DNA from: Paenibacillus rhizosphaerae
GTDB lineage: Bacteria > Bacillota > Bacilli > Paenibacillales > Paenibacillaceae
Length of the DNA stretch: 64,000 nt
Assembly: GCF_014192015.1 (NCBI RefSeq)
Contig: NZ_JACHXJ010000003.1
Span: forward strand, 857,200 to 921,199
Direction: 5' to 3'
In this document: positions 16,738 to 26,113 of the stretch, in pieces
How positions within the stretch are numbered: the stretch's first letter is position 1
How the letters are laid out: each line of letters begins with the position of its first letter
Notes under the pieces: generated by a model
What the model saw: the letters and a program-made list of their open reading frames with translations, nothing else
Told to the model about the DNA's origin: nothing
Databases searched by the model: none
Position numbers and translations under genes: made by a program

Positions 16738-17305
16738 AGCATATCTTCACATGCGTGATGGCCGCGGGTTTGATCTCCTCAAAAGTCACGCGATCCTGGA
16801 TGTAATACGATATGAATCCGTGCATGGACAAAAATAACGTTAACGGCAGATTGCGGCAATGATCGGGGCCGTGCTCCTCCTCGTTCATGTAACGTCGCAC
16901 CATGGAGGCAAACAGTTCGAAGCAGCGCCCCTGCTCTGAACGGCAGTAGGACAGCAGTTCTTCGTCCCGGATCATGAACATGATCTCGTACTGATAAGGA
17001 TGGTCCAGGCCGAAACGGATGAATTCCAGCATGAGCTGTTCCACCTTGGTCAAGTCCTGGGTCGGAGCGACCTTGAGCACCTTATTCAGCTGTACAGCGA
17101 GATTGTTGAAATCCTCTACCACGATGGCGTAGAACAATTCTGCCTTTTCCTTGAAATGATAATATAAGGAACCATGACTGTAACCTAAATGCTGACCAAT
17201 ACTGCGCATAGAAATGGCCCGGTATCCCTTGGTCACAAACAAATGCCTGGCCGCTTCCAGAATCCTCTCCCTCGACAACTCCTGTTCCACTGCTCTTCTT
17301 GCCAT
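16721..17305 (-). CDS. TetR-family regulator
   Basis: 194-residue regulator with the TetR N-terminal helix-turn-helix (ERILEAARHLFVTKGYRAIS, then MRSIGQHLGYSHGSLYYHF). The C-terminal ligand domain is all-helical and not assignable; it has several cysteines near the end. It starts 5 bases after the yigZ stop and is therefore likely cotranscribed with it. Its target is unknown. Confidence 0.85.
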   Translation of the reverse strand: MARRAVEQELSRERILEAARHLFVTKGYRAISMRSIGQHLGYSHGSLYYHFKEKAELFYAIVVEDFNNLAVQLNKVLKVAPTQDLTKVEQLMLEFIRFGLDHPYQYEIMFMIRDEELLSYCRSEQGRCFELFASMVRRYMNEEEHGPDHCRNLPLTLFLSMHGFISYYIQDRVTFEEIKPAAITHVKICCRSLR

Positions 17306-17310
17306 AGACC

Positions 17311-17943
17311 TTATTCCCCTTCAATAAAATAAAGCTTTTCGCCCTCCGTAATCAGGGATTGCCCCTGCGTCAAATCCACCATCCACGACATAAACGTCTC
17401 CGCTTCGCGGTCTTCCGGCAGGCACGTCAGCCGCACCTTATCCGTAAACACCGTTTCCCCCATTCGGACCTCGCGGCCCCGAAGCTCGTTCTCGACCTTC
17501 CCCAGCCAGGTATAGTCGATCTCTACAAAAACCTCGCGGTGCAGCACACACGTAATGGCTTCACCCGCTTCAATCGCCGCCACGGCACCGTCCGTATATG
17601 CCCGGATCAGTCCTCCCGCCCCCAGCATAATGCCGCCGAAGTACCGGGTCACGACGATCGCCACATTTTTCAAACCTTGATTCCGGATCACCTCGAGAAT
17701 CGGCTTGCCCGCCGTTCCACTTGGCTCTCCGTCATCCGACTGCTTCTGGATTTCATCCCTCTCCCCGATCATGTAGGCGGAGCAGTTATGCGTGGCGTTC
17801 CAATGCAGCTTCTTGATTTCTTCAATAAAAGCGTTTGCATCATCTTCGCTGTCCACCGGTTTCACATGGCCGATAAAGCGGGACTTCTTAATGACAATTT
17901 CCTTGGATCCCGCCCCCCGGACGGTCCGATAGCGATCAATCAT
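17311..17943 (-). CDS. yvyE: YigZ/IMPACT family protein
   Basis: About 210 residues, of the YigZ/YvyE family. The N-terminal IMPACT-type domain shows KKSRFIGHVKPV, HNCSAYMIG, SDDGEPSGTAGKPIL and VTRYFGGIMLGAGGLIRAY; the C-terminal half is a DUF1949 ferredoxin-like domain. The family is proposed to act on translation, by analogy with eukaryotic IMPACT, but the bacterial function is not established. The ATG at 17943 has GGG 7 bases upstream; the ATG at 17949 lies almost on the ribosome site. Confidence 0.88.
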   Translation of the reverse strand: MIDRYRTVRGAGSKEIVIKKSRFIGHVKPVDSEDDANAFIEEIKKLHWNATHNCSAYMIGERDEIQKQSDDGEPSGTAGKPILEVIRNQGLKNVAIVVTRYFGGIMLGAGGLIRAYTDGAVAAIEAGEAITCVLHREVFVEIDYTWLGKVENELRGREVRMGETVFTDKVRLTCLPEDREAETFMSWMVDLTQGQSLITEGEKLYFIEGE

Positions 17944-17968
17944 ATTCATGCCCTTTCATATTTGCTAA

Positions 17969-18008
17969 GAAAGCAGTCCCCCGCTGTTGATTAACCGGTG
18001 AACTGCTT
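17969..18008 (-). terminator. Possible terminator behind pgi
   Basis: AAGCAGT pairs with ACTGCTT around a 24-base loop; the T tract on the minus strand is weak (TCTTAG). Confidence 0.35.
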
Positions 18009-18050
18009 CCCTAGCCTTGTATGTCTATTCAAAAGTTGCTGATGTTATTC

Positions 18051-19406
18051 TTATTCGGACAGTCTTGCTTCCAGCTTCGCTTTTTCTTCTTCATAGCCCG
18101 GTTTGCCGAGCAAAGCGAACATGTTCTTCTTATAGGCTTCCACGCCAGGCTGGTCAAACGGATTGACGCCAAGCAGATAGCCGCTGATACCGCACGCCTT
18201 TTCAAAGAAGTACACCAGATATCCGAAGGAATACGGAGTCATATCCGGTACGGTTACGATCAGGTTAGGAACCTGTCCGTCTGTATGTGCCAACATCGTG
18301 CCTTGGAAGGCTTTTTTGTTGACGAAATCCATCGTTTTGCCAGCCAGGAAGTTCAGGCCGTCCAAATCGTCCGGATCGCTTTCGATCGTAATTTGCTTCG
18401 CTACATTGTCCACCTGGATGACGGTTTCGAAAATGTTGCGGCTGCCTTCCTGAACGAATTGTCCCATGGAGTGCAGATCGGTCGAGAAGTCGACGGATGC
18501 CGGATAGATACCCTTGTAGTCCTTGCCTTCGCTTTCGCCGTACAGCTGTTTCCACCATTCGGATACGAAGTGAAGAGAAGGCTCGTAGTTCACGAGAATC
18601 TCGATGGCTTTGCCTTTGCGGTACAGTGCGTTACGCACGGCAGCGTATTGGTAGCTGAGGTTCTCATGCACGTTCGGGTTGCTGAATTCCTTGGAAGCGT
18701 CAGCGGCACCCTGCATCATCTCTTCGATGTTGATTCCGGCTGAGGCAATTGGCAGCAGGCCAACCGCAGTCAGTACGGAATATCTTCCGCCCACGTCGTC
18801 CGGAATGATAAAGGACTCATAGCCTTCTTCATTCGCAAGCTTCTTGAGGGCTCCTCTTTCCTTATCGGTTGTTGCATAGATGCGCTTGCGGGCTTCTTCC
18901 TTGCCGTATTTCTTCTCCAGCTCGGCTTTGAAAATACGGAATGCAATCGCAGGCTCCGTCGTTGTGCCGGACTTGGAAATGACGTTCACGGAAAAGTCCT
19001 TGCCTTCGATCAGATCGAGCAAATGCGCCACGTAAGTGGAGCTGATGTTGTTGCCGGCGAAATAGATCTCAGGCGTCTTGCGCTTGTCCTTTGGTAATAC
19101 ATTATAGAAGGAATGGGACAGAGCTTCAATCGCCGCGCGTGCGCCGAGGTAAGATCCGCCGATTCCGATGACGATCAGAACGTCAGAATCGCTTTGGATT
19201 TTTGCTGCTGCTTTTTGGATGCGTGCAAATTCTTCCTTGTCGTATTGGGTAGGAAGATCGATCCATCCCAAGAAGTCAGAACCGACGCCTGTCTTGTTAT
19301 GAAGCTGCTCGTGAGCGAGTCGGATCGGCTCCGCCAGATAATCCACTTCGTGCTGACCGATAAAGGAGAGCGCCTTACTGTAATCGAAATTTAATTTGGT
19401 AGACAT
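18051..19406 (-). CDS. pgi: Glucose-6-phosphate isomerase
   Basis: 451 residues, the usual length of the compact Bacillus-type enzyme. It interconverts glucose 6-phosphate and fructose 6-phosphate. Seen: the phosphate-binding [22 protein letters not shown], signature one [17 protein letters not shown], and the C-terminal region [20 protein letters not shown] containing the catalytic lysine. ATG at 19406 with AGGAGG 12 bases upstream, a slightly long spacing. It stands alone among central-metabolism genes. Confidence 0.97.
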   Translation of the reverse strand: MSTKLNFDYSKALSFIGQHEVDYLAEPIRLAHEQLHNKTGVGSDFLGWIDLPTQYDKEEFARIQKAAAKIQSDSDVLIVIGIGGSYLGARAAIEALSHSFYNVLPKDKRKTPEIYFAGNNISSTYVAHLLDLIEGKDFSVNVISKSGTTTEPAIAFRIFKAELEKKYGKEEARKRIYATTDKERGALKKLANEEGYESFIIPDDVGGRYSVLTAVGLLPIASAGINIEEMMQGAADASKEFSNPNVHENLSYQYAAVRNALYRKGKAIEILVNYEPSLHFVSEWWKQLYGESEGKDYKGIYPASVDFSTDLHSMGQFVQEGSRNIFETVIQVDNVAKQITIESDPDDLDGLNFLAGKTMDFVNKKAFQGTMLAHTDGQVPNLIVTVPDMTPYSFGYLVYFFEKACGISGYLLGVNPFDQPGVEAYKKNMFALLGKPGYEEEKAKLEARLSE

Positions 19407-19619
19407 ATCTAATGTAAACCTCCTAGTTTGGCTTCATCTCTATTCTATTTACGCTCCGAAAAAAACAGCTTTAGAATAGGATACTGTAATTGGACTGCAT
19501 TTGGCAAGGACAATATGAAGCTTATCCACCCACAATTTCACTTCTTCCCCCATGGATTGTCGCATGGCCTCATGGTACACTTAATGAATGCTTATATCTC
19601 ACAGGAAAAGGTGATTCTC

Positions 19620-20519
19620 ATGAAAAAAATAGGCTTCATCGGACTGGGCACCATGGGAGCGCCCATGGCTTCCAATCTGTTAAAACAAGGTTACGAGGTA
19701 ACCGTCTATAACCGCACGGCTTCCAAGTCCGAGCCGCTTGTCCGGGAAGGCGCGTCCCAAGCCGCCACACCTGCCGAAGCGGCCGCAGGACAGGACGCGG
19801 TCATCACGATGGTCAGCAATGACGATTCCATCCGCGAGGTGTTTTACGGCGAGGATGGCATTCTGAAAACGCTGGCTCAAGGCACCACCGTCATTGACAG
19901 CAGCACCATTTCCCCGGGGCTCGTAAAAGAGCTGGCCGCCGAGGTTCACAAGCTCGGAGCCAATTTCCTCGACGCACCGGTTACCGGCAGCAAGCCGGCG
20001 GCCATCGACGGCACACTCGTATTTATGGTCGGCGGAGAAGCTTCCGTGGTGGAAGCCGCATCCGGCCTGTTTGATACGCTGGGCAAGAAGGTCATCCATA
20101 TGGGACCAAGCGGCAGCGGTTCCGTTGCCAAGCTCGCCCATAACACGATGGTCGGCATCAACAACCTGGCCCTGGCGGAAGGCTTCGCCATCGCCGCCAA
20201 ATCCGGTATTCCTGCGGACAGCTTCCTTGAGCTGGTACAGCTCGGTTCGGCCGGCAGCAAGGCTGCGGACCTGAAAGGCCGCAAAATCATCGACCACGAC
20301 TTCAGCAACCAGTTCTCCCTTGCGCTGATGCTCAAAGACCTGAAGCTTGCCTCCTCCCTCACCGACGCCACCGGCGTGCCGTCCCCAATGCTGAACCTGG
20401 CGAAAAGCCTGTTTCAAGCCGGACAGACGCAGGGCTTCGGAGATGAGGACTTGTCCGCTGTCGTCAAATGCTATGAAGCATGGATCGGACAGACGATCGG
20501 CGGCAAGCCGCTGCAATAA
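19620..20519 (+). CDS. 3-hydroxyisobutyrate dehydrogenase-like oxidoreductase
   Basis: 299-residue NAD(P)-dependent beta-hydroxyacid dehydrogenase. N-terminal Rossmann motif FIGLGTMGAPMASNLLKQGY, substrate loop DAPVTGSKPAAIDGTL and catalytic lysine region KLAHNTMVG. The family reduces or oxidises 3-hydroxy acids such as 3-hydroxyisobutyrate, tartronate semialdehyde or 6-phosphogluconate-like compounds; which one applies here cannot be told. ATG at 19620 with AAGGTG 6 bases upstream; the open frame runs on 64 codons further but without family similarity. Confidence 0.88.
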   Translation: MKKIGFIGLGTMGAPMASNLLKQGYEVTVYNRTASKSEPLVREGASQAATPAEAAAGQDAVITMVSNDDSIREVFYGEDGILKTLAQGTTVIDSSTISPGLVKELAAEVHKLGANFLDAPVTGSKPAAIDGTLVFMVGGEASVVEAASGLFDTLGKKVIHMGPSGSGSVAKLAHNTMVGINNLALAEGFAIAAKSGIPADSFLELVQLGSAGSKAADLKGRKIIDHDFSNQFSLALMLKDLKLASSLTDATGVPSPMLNLAKSLFQAGQTQGFGDEDLSAVVKCYEAWIGQTIGGKPLQ

Positions 20520-20603
20520 TTGGGACAGGCTCCTTCCATATACAGCCATAGGTTGAATGGAACGGCACCAAATTATGCAGAAAAGATGAGTTTAACCGGA
20601 GAG

Positions 20604-20642
20604 AAAAGGGTAAGTCCGCCAGATGACGGACTTACCCTTTTT
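20604..20642. terminator. Bidirectional terminator
   Basis: A 15-bp perfect stem beginning AAAAGGGTAAGTCCG with an 8-base loop, ending in a T run. It lies between convergent genes. Confidence 0.92.
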
Positions 20643-20644
20643 CG

Positions 20645-20962
20645 TTACTCCGCCGGGTAGGAGCAGCAGTAATCGGTTACGCTGAACACTTCCAGAGCGA
20701 ATTTGGAATGGGCAGGCACGTGAAACGTGTGTGCTCCCTGAATTTCTTGCCAGGATTCTTCACCGGGAAGAAGGACCTTCAGGTGGCCGGACAGGATTTC
20801 CATAATTTCAGGACCGTCCGTCCCAAATTCATACGTGCCCGGAAGCATGATTCCGAGCGTAACCTTGCTACCATCTTCCAGAATGACGGTGCGGCTGGTC
20901 ACCTGGCCGTCATAATAGACGTTGGCTGCTTTGACGATGGTGGCATTGCTGAACTGCGACAT
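20645..20962 (-). CDS. ppnP: Pyrimidine/purine nucleoside phosphorylase PpnP
   Basis: 105-residue single-domain cupin of the YaiE/PpnP (UPF0345) family: [31 protein letters not shown], then [15 protein letters not shown]. The family phosphorolyses several nucleosides to base and ribose 1-phosphate. The start at 20962 has AAAGGAG 10 bases upstream; the longer open frame reaches into the end of tkt. It lies 49 bases behind transketolase in the same direction; both touch pentose-phosphate metabolism. Confidence 0.88.
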   Translation of the reverse strand: MSQFSNATIVKAANVYYDGQVTSRTVILEDGSKVTLGIMLPGTYEFGTDGPEIMEILSGHLKVLLPGEESWQEIQGAHTFHVPAHSKFALEVFSVTDYCCSYPAE

Positions 20963-21011
20963 GTGCTCACTGCTCCTTTTGAACTCAAAATATGAATGAA
21001 ACGGCTGGACC

Positions 21012-23057
21012 TTACAGCAGCGCTTTGACACGGCTGACTACATTGTCCACCGTAAATCCGTATTCTTCGATGACGCGGTTGCCAGGAGCGGATGCGCCAA
21101 AGATGGAGATGCCGAGAATGTCGCCTTTGTCGCCGACATAACGTTCCCAACCGAATGGAGAAGCCATTTCGATGGCAAGACGCGCTTTGACGTCAGGCAG
21201 CAGGACGGAATCTTTGTAAGCTTGGTCTTGTTTCTCGAACAGATCCCAGCTTGGCATGCTGATAACGCGAACTTCGATGCCCTCTTTGGACAGCGCTTCG
21301 GCGGCTTTCACAGCCAACTGTACTTCGGAACCCGTAGCGATGATTTGCACTTGAGGTTTGCCGTTCTTCGCGTCGGCTACCACATAAGCACCGCGCTTGA
21401 TACCTTCGCGTGCACCCTCGGCTGTAGCGGCCAGGATCGGCAGGTTTTGGCGCGTCAATACGAGCGCTACAGGGTTCTCTTTATTTTCAACCGTGTAAGC
21501 CCAGGCAGCCGATGTTTCGTTGGCGTCAGCCGGACGGATCACAGTCAATCCAGGAATGATGCGCAGCGATGCCAGCTGTTCGATCGGTTCATGGGTAGGA
21601 CCGTCTTCACCAACCGCAATACTGTCATGAGTCAGAACATAAGTGACAGGCAGCTTCATGATGGAAGCCAGACGAACCGCCGGACGCAGGTAATCGGTAA
21701 ATACGAAGAACGTACCGCCGAATACTTTCAGTCCGCCGTGCAGCGTCATGCCGTTCATCACTGCAGCCATCGCGAATTCGCGTACGCCGAAGTAGATGTT
21801 ACGGCCTTCGCGGCTGTCAGGCGTGAAGTTGGACAAATTGTTCAGGTGAGTCATCGTGGAGCTTTCCAGGTCAGCGGATCCGCCCAGAAGCTGAGGTACG
21901 CCGCCAGTAAGACCGTTCAGGGCGTTACCGGAAGCGACGCGTGTGGATACGGCTTTGTCTTCCACGGAATACTTCGGAAGATCCTTATCCCATCCTTCGG
22001 CAAGGTCGCCGGCAACGGCTTTTTCGAATTGAGCGGCCAGTTCAGGATAAGCTTTCTTGTAAGCTTCGAACTGCTCGTTCCATTCTTTGTTGACTTTCAC
22101 GCCGTGTTCTTTCACTTTCGCGAAATGAGCGCGAACTTCTTCAGGCACGTAGAAGTCTTCTTCGTATACCCATTTGTAAAATTCTTTGGTCAGCTTGGCT
22201 TCTTCCGCACCCAGCGGAGATCCGTGAGTACCGCCATGGCCGCCTTTACCTTGTTTGTTCGGGCTTCCGTAACCGATGACGGTCTTCACTTCAATCAGAG
22301 TCGGCTTGCTCGTTTCGGCTTGCGCTTCCGCAATGGCTTTCTCGATGGCCGGAAGATCGTTGCCGTCTTCCACGCGCAGCACTTGCCATCCGTATGCTTC
22401 GAAACGCTTCTGTACGTTTTCGGAGAAGGACAGGTTGAGTTTACCGTCGAGGGAAATGTCATTGGAATCGTACAGCATGATCAGCTTGCCGAGCTGTTGA
22501 TGGCCCGCCAAGGAAGCAGCCTCGTGCGAGATGCCTTCCATCAGGTCGCCGTCGCCGCAGATCGCGTACGTATAGTGATCAACCACTTTGTAGTTGTCTT
22601 TGTTGTAAGTTGCCGCCAGCTGTTCTTCAGCCAGTGCCATACCAACAGCCATAGCCACGCCTTGTCCAAGAGGACCTGTCGTTGCGTCAACGCCAGCGGT
22701 GTGACCGAACTCTGGGTGACCTGGAGTCAGGCTTCCCCATTGACGGAATTGCTTCAGTTCTTCCATCGGAAGATCGTATCCGCTCAGGTGGAGCAGGCTG
22801 TACAGCAGCATGGAGCCGTGTCCGGCGGAGAGAACAAAACGGTCGCGGTTAATCCAAGTCGGATTCTCCGGATTGTGGTTCATCGTCTTTGCGAACAGCT
22901 GGTATCCCATTGGCGCAGAGCCCATCGGCATACCCGGATGTCCGGAGTTGGCTTTCTCGATCGCATCGATCGCGAGGGTACGGATCGTCGTAATCGACAG
23001 ATTATCGATGGTCGCGTTCTCGGCCTTGTCAATCGCTTGATTCTTGTCAGTCATGGT
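21012..23057 (-). CDS. tkt: Transketolase
   Basis: 681 residues. This thiamine-diphosphate enzyme moves two-carbon units between sugar phosphates in the pentose-phosphate pathway. Seen: [14 protein letters not shown], the [20 protein letters not shown] signature, the ThDP/metal motif [18 protein letters not shown] through the N in [10 protein letters not shown], and the pyrimidine domain [12 protein letters not shown] and [21 protein letters not shown] at 23057 has GAGGAGG 6 bases upstream; 15 further codons in frame lack a ribosome site. A good extended -10 precedes it. Confidence 0.97.
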   Translation of the reverse strand, partial: TMTDKNQAIDKAENATIDNLSITTIRTLAIDAIEKANSGHPGMPMGSAPMGYQLFAKTMNHNPENPTWINRDRFVLSAGHGSMLLYSLLHLSGYDLPMEELKQFRQWGSLTPGHPEFGHTAGVDATTGPLGQGVAMAVGMALAEEQLAATYNKDNYKVVDHYTYAICGDGDLMEGISHEAASLAGHQQLGKLIMLYDSNDISLDGKLNLSFSENVQKRFEAYGWQVLRVEDGNDLPAIEKAIAEAQAETSKPTLIEVKTVIGYGSPNKQGKGGHGGTHGSPLGAEEAKLTKEFYKWVYEEDFYVPEEVRAHFAKVKEHGVKVNKEWNEQFEAYKKAYPELAAQFEKAVAGDLAEGWDKDLPKYSVEDKAVSTRVASGNALNGLTGGVPQLLGGSADLESSTMTHLNNLSNFTPDSREGRNIYFGVREFAMAAVMNGMTLHGGLKVFGGTFFVFTDYLRPAVRLASIMKLPVTYVLTHDSIAVGEDGPTHEPIEQLASLRIIPGLTVIRPADANETSAAWAYTVENKENPVALVLTRQNLPILAATAEGAREGIKRGAYVVADAKNGKPQVQIIATGSEVQLAVKAAEALSKEGIEVRVISMPSWDLFEKQDQAYKDSVLLPDVKARLAIEMASPFGWERYVGDKGDILGISIFGASAPGNRVIEEYGFTVDNVVSRVKALL

Positions 23058-23165
23058 TATCCTCCTCAGTATTTCTGGGAAATTAACATGAAGCGGGCAC
23101 ACTTGAAAGCACGGAAAAACCCGGCGGCTTAGAAGAACATCCGCTTGAATGTTTCATTTTGACTT

Positions 23166-23174
23166 ATTATAACA
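23166..23174 (-). promoter_or_regulatory. Extended -10 promoter of tkt
   Basis: Minus strand TGTTATAAT, a perfect -10 with TGn extension, about 110 bases before the tkt start; the -35 is poor. Confidence 0.6.
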
Positions 23175-23418
23175 CTTGCCTTTCTTCTTTTCCATAACCT
23201 TTATCACCATTCCCCATGAAGAAGGTCATTATGCGGATCAAATCAGATCGGAGGAAGGGGCGGCAGATCCCCGTCGAAGCCATGAGCCGGGCGGGATTGG
23301 GCGAGGTTTCCCCCGCCCTCCGTCTGGCAATAGTTTCAAACATTTTTCATGTACCCTGCCGGTTGACGCGTCTTCCATCTATGACCCGCGCTGTCCGGTC
23401 CTGAAACAGCAAAAACCA

Positions 23419-23447
23419 TTGGAAACGGCCGTTTCTTCGAGTATGAT
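23419..23447 (+). promoter_or_regulatory. Promoter of the response-regulator gene
   Basis: TTGGAA (23419-23424), 17 bases, TATGAT (23442-23447), 42 bases before the start codon. The rest of the 430-base gap (23058-23489) holds the tkt promoter and no visible gene. Confidence 0.5.
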
Positions 23448-23489
23448 AGTTCGTAATTCAACTGCATGTAACCGAGGTGAAAACGACAA

Positions 23490-24182
23490 ATGAACGGAAA
23501 TACGCACATCCTGGTCGTGGAGGACGACAACGACATCAGCCGCCTGCTCTGCAGCGTCGTCCGCCGCGGCGGTTATACCGCACAGCCCGCCTTTTCCGGA
23601 ACCGAGGCCCTCATTTATTTGAAGCAGCAGCCCTGGGACATGGTCCTTCTGGATTTGATGCTTCCGGGCTTATCCGGCGAGGAAGTGCTGAACGAAGTTC
23701 GGGAACACGGCGCTCCGCCGGTGATCATCATATCCGCCAAGGGCGACCAGTCCGGAAAAATCGCCGCCCTCCGCGGCGGTGCCGACGACTATATCACAAA
23801 GCCGTTCGATATCGAGGAAGTGTCCGCACGCATCGACTCGCATTTAAGGCGGGTCCATCGCGCCGCGAACTCCGCCAAGCCGGTGACCTATTCGCATAAA
23901 AATTTGGTCCTCGACCCGGAAGCCAAAACCGTTCACGCCGACGGTGAGCCCATTTCCTTGACCGCCCGTGAATTCGACATCCTTCATCTGCTCATGGCAT
24001 CGCCCAAAAAGGTATTTTCCAAATCCAATCTGTATGAGAGCATCTGGGGCGAGGAGTTTCTCGGGGATGACAATACCGTCAACGTGCACATGAGCAATCT
24101 GCGCAGCAAGCTGGCCAAGGCTGTTCCCGGCGAGGAATGGATCGAAACCGTCTGGGGCATCGGCTACCGGCTGAAGCCGTGA
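23490..24182 (+). CDS. OmpR-family response regulator
   Basis: 230 residues. Receiver domain with acidic pocket E11-D12, phospho-acceptor D55 (VLLDLMLPG) and K104 (DDYITKPF). The C-terminal winged helix (SLTAREFDILHLLMAS, then DNTVNVHMSNLRSKL and GIGYRL) is of the OmpR/PhoB type. It is followed by an ABC transporter and then its likely partner kinase at 26114. A pair of CTTAA-type boxes in front of the transporter gene is its probable binding site. Confidence 0.93.
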   Translation: MNGNTHILVVEDDNDISRLLCSVVRRGGYTAQPAFSGTEALIYLKQQPWDMVLLDLMLPGLSGEEVLNEVREHGAPPVIIISAKGDQSGKIAALRGGADDYITKPFDIEEVSARIDSHLRRVHRAANSAKPVTYSHKNLVLDPEAKTVHADGEPISLTAREFDILHLLMASPKKVFSKSNLYESIWGEEFLGDDNTVNVHMSNLRSKLAKAVPGEEWIETVWGIGYRLKP

Positions 24183-24272
24183 GGAACCGATGGACTTAGG
24201 GGCGCAGCCTTCGCCCTGCAACCGCATGGCGTTATCCGCTGCAGTCCGGTACCGGACGAAGCACGGCTTCAG

Positions 24273-24312
24273 CTTAATCCTTTCTTAAGAATTGCCTTAA
24301 ACTTCTCTTACG
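24273..24312 (+). promoter_or_regulatory. Tandem CTTAA direct repeats, likely response-regulator binding site
   Basis: Four half-sites start at 24273, 24284, 24296 and 24307: CTTAAT-N5-CTTAAG, then CTTAAA-N5-CTTACG. The spacing is one helical turn within a pair and two between pairs. A weak -10 (TACACT, 24323-24328) follows with no -35, as expected for an activated promoter. The pattern equals the PmrA-box arrangement known for OmpR-family regulators. Confidence 0.6.
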
Positions 24313-24352
24313 CTTTCCGCAATACACTGAGCCTATCACTGGAGGGAGGCTG

Positions 24353-24367
24353 ATGAGAAAATCATGA
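24353..24367 (+). other. Four-codon leader ORF coupled to the ABC ATPase gene
   Basis: ATG-AGA-AAA-TCA-TGA has GGAGG 7 bases upstream. Its stop overlaps the ABC gene start as ATGA. The ABC gene start itself is 18 bases from that Shine-Dalgarno sequence, too far for direct use. Confidence 0.4.
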
Positions 24368-25284
24368 GCGAATATGTTCTTCGCACCACGGATCTCACCA
24401 AAACGTTCAAAAACGGCATCGCTTTGGACAAGGTGAATCTCTCGATCAAACGGGGATCCATTTACGGATTCATCGGGCAAAACGGAGCCGGCAAATCCAC
24501 GCTCATCCGCATAGCCGCAGGACTGGCCTTTCCAACGGAAGGCGCAGTGGAGTTGTTCGGATACAGCGGTCCTGCGGAAACGATCGAAGCGCGCAAACGC
24601 ATCGGATCGATCATTGAAAGCCCGGCGCTGTTCCCGCAAATGACGGCGGAGGAGAATGTCGAAGCCAACCGGCTTCTGCGGGGCATACCCGGAAAGGATA
24701 TCGTAAAACGATCGCTCGAATGGGTGGGCCTGGAAGAGACCGGCCGAAAAAAAGCGAAAAACTTCTCGCTGGGCATGAAGCAGCGTTTGGGTCTGGCAAT
24801 CGCCCTGCTGGGTGATCCGGAGTTTCTCATTCTGGACGAGCCCACGAATGGGCTTGACCCCATGGGCGTCGTCGAAATGCGCGAGCTTCTCAAGCGGCTG
24901 AACCAGGAACGGCGGATCACCATCCTGATTTCCAGCCATATTTTAAGCGAGCTGCATCTGCTGGCCACCCATTACGGTATCATTCACCGCGGCGTCCTGC
25001 TCGAGGAGCTGACGGCCAAGGAACTGCAGGAGAAATGCCGGCAGTTCATTCATATCAAAGTCAACGACCCTGCCGCGGCAGCATCGGTCCTGCAGAACCG
25101 GCTGGACACCACGGAATTCGAAGTGATGCCGGACGGTTCCATCCAGCTCTACGATCATTTGGAGCATCCCGGGCGCGTATCGACCGCACTCGCCGCATCC
25201 GGCCTGGAGATCGAGCAGTTTATGCCGAAAGGCGAAGACCTCGAGACGTTTTTCACGAAACGGATCGGAGGTGTGCAGCCATGA
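24364..25284 (+). CDS. ABC transporter ATP-binding protein (BcrA/lantibiotic-immunity type)
   Basis: 306-residue ATPase. Walker A GQNGAGKST (K44), signature FSLGMKQRLGLAIAL, Walker B FLILDEPTNGLDP, switch region SSHILSEL. The C-terminal extension of about 80 residues is typical of BcrA/NatA-like ATPases of bacitracin or lantibiotic immunity transporters. It pairs with the permease that overlaps its stop codon by four bases. The start at 24364 is fixed by alignment to the family but is far from the Shine-Dalgarno sequence, with a four-codon leader in between. Confidence 0.9.
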   Translation: MSEYVLRTTDLTKTFKNGIALDKVNLSIKRGSIYGFIGQNGAGKSTLIRIAAGLAFPTEGAVELFGYSGPAETIEARKRIGSIIESPALFPQMTAEENVEANRLLRGIPGKDIVKRSLEWVGLEETGRKKAKNFSLGMKQRLGLAIALLGDPEFLILDEPTNGLDPMGVVEMRELLKRLNQERRITILISSHILSELHLLATHYGIIHRGVLLEELTAKELQEKCRQFIHIKVNDPAAAASVLQNRLDTTEFEVMPDGSIQLYDHLEHPGRVSTALAASGLEIEQFMPKGEDLETFFTKRIGGVQP

Positions 25285-26030
25285 GCAACGTCATCAGAGC
25301 AGAATGGTTCAAGCTGCGCAAGGACCTCTCGTTCCGGACTCTGTTCCTGTGCATTGCGGCGGCCGCCATCGTGTACCCCCTGCTCATCATCATGGACCAT
25401 ACCGCCGGCGAGCCGGAAATCACGAGCCTGGCGTTTATGCAAAATGTGCTGGCCGGCAACGCCTATGTGCTGAAATTTTCCGCCGCCCTGCTGGCCGGTT
25501 TCTTTATTTCCAGCGAATATTCGACCGGCGTCATGAAATGTATCGCCTCTTCCGGCAACAGCCGGATCCGGCTGTTCATCGCGAAGCTGCTGGTCTTCAC
25601 CGTCGGTGCCGTCATGCTTGCGCTTGTCCTGCCTGTGGTATCGACAGCCGTGATGGTGATCGCAAGCGGGGACGCAGGATCGTTACCGCTGCCTTTTGTC
25701 CTGCGCGCCCTGGGATTTACCGTCCTCTATGCGGCCGGATTTGCCGGCATCGCCGCCTTGTTCTCCACTCTGTTGACCGACAGCGGCAAATCGATCGGCT
25801 TCCTGTTTATCCTGTTCCTACTGGCCGATTCCCTGTTCGCCGGAGCCGGTGGATACATTCCTTTCATCGGAACACTCTACGACTACTCCGTCTTCAAGCT
25901 GGTCAATAACGTGCCGATCCTGGAACGAAGCAGCGGACAGCTCACCGCCATGACCGTTGTTCCGGTCGTCTGGTTCCTGATGTTTGGAGCTTTGGGGATT
26001 CTGGCCTTCCGGAAGAAGGAGATTAAGTAG
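25281..26030 (+). CDS. ABC-2 type permease
   Basis: 249-residue membrane protein with about six hydrophobic helices and the N-terminal NVIRAEWFKLRKDLSFRTLF characteristic of the ABC2_membrane_4/lantibiotic-immunity permeases. It contains GFFISSEYSTGVMKCIASSG, the conserved cytoplasmic coupling stretch. It forms the transporter with the preceding ATPase (ATGA overlap). Substrate unknown; an antimicrobial peptide or cell-envelope compound is the usual cargo. Confidence 0.86.
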   Translation: MSNVIRAEWFKLRKDLSFRTLFLCIAAAAIVYPLLIIMDHTAGEPEITSLAFMQNVLAGNAYVLKFSAALLAGFFISSEYSTGVMKCIASSGNSRIRLFIAKLLVFTVGAVMLALVLPVVSTAVMVIASGDAGSLPLPFVLRALGFTVLYAAGFAGIAALFSTLLTDSGKSIGFLFILFLLADSLFAGAGGYIPFIGTLYDYSVFKLVNNVPILERSSGQLTAMTVVPVVWFLMFGALGILAFRKKEIK

Positions 26031-26113
26031 AAACAACTCCCTGCGGTAGATTTGCTGCAATAAGTGAATTTCTTTTCGTGGGGAACCATTTCACCTAAGG
26101 AGGCGGACAAACG

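Noticed and set aside
21222-23132. 636-codon plus-strand frame opposite tkt
   Set aside because: Shadow of transketolase; no initiation signal and no recognisable motif.
24243-24256. Palindrome GTCCGGTACCGGAC as terminator of the response-regulator gene
   Set aside because: No T tract follows, and the neighbouring inverted repeat suggests another structure.
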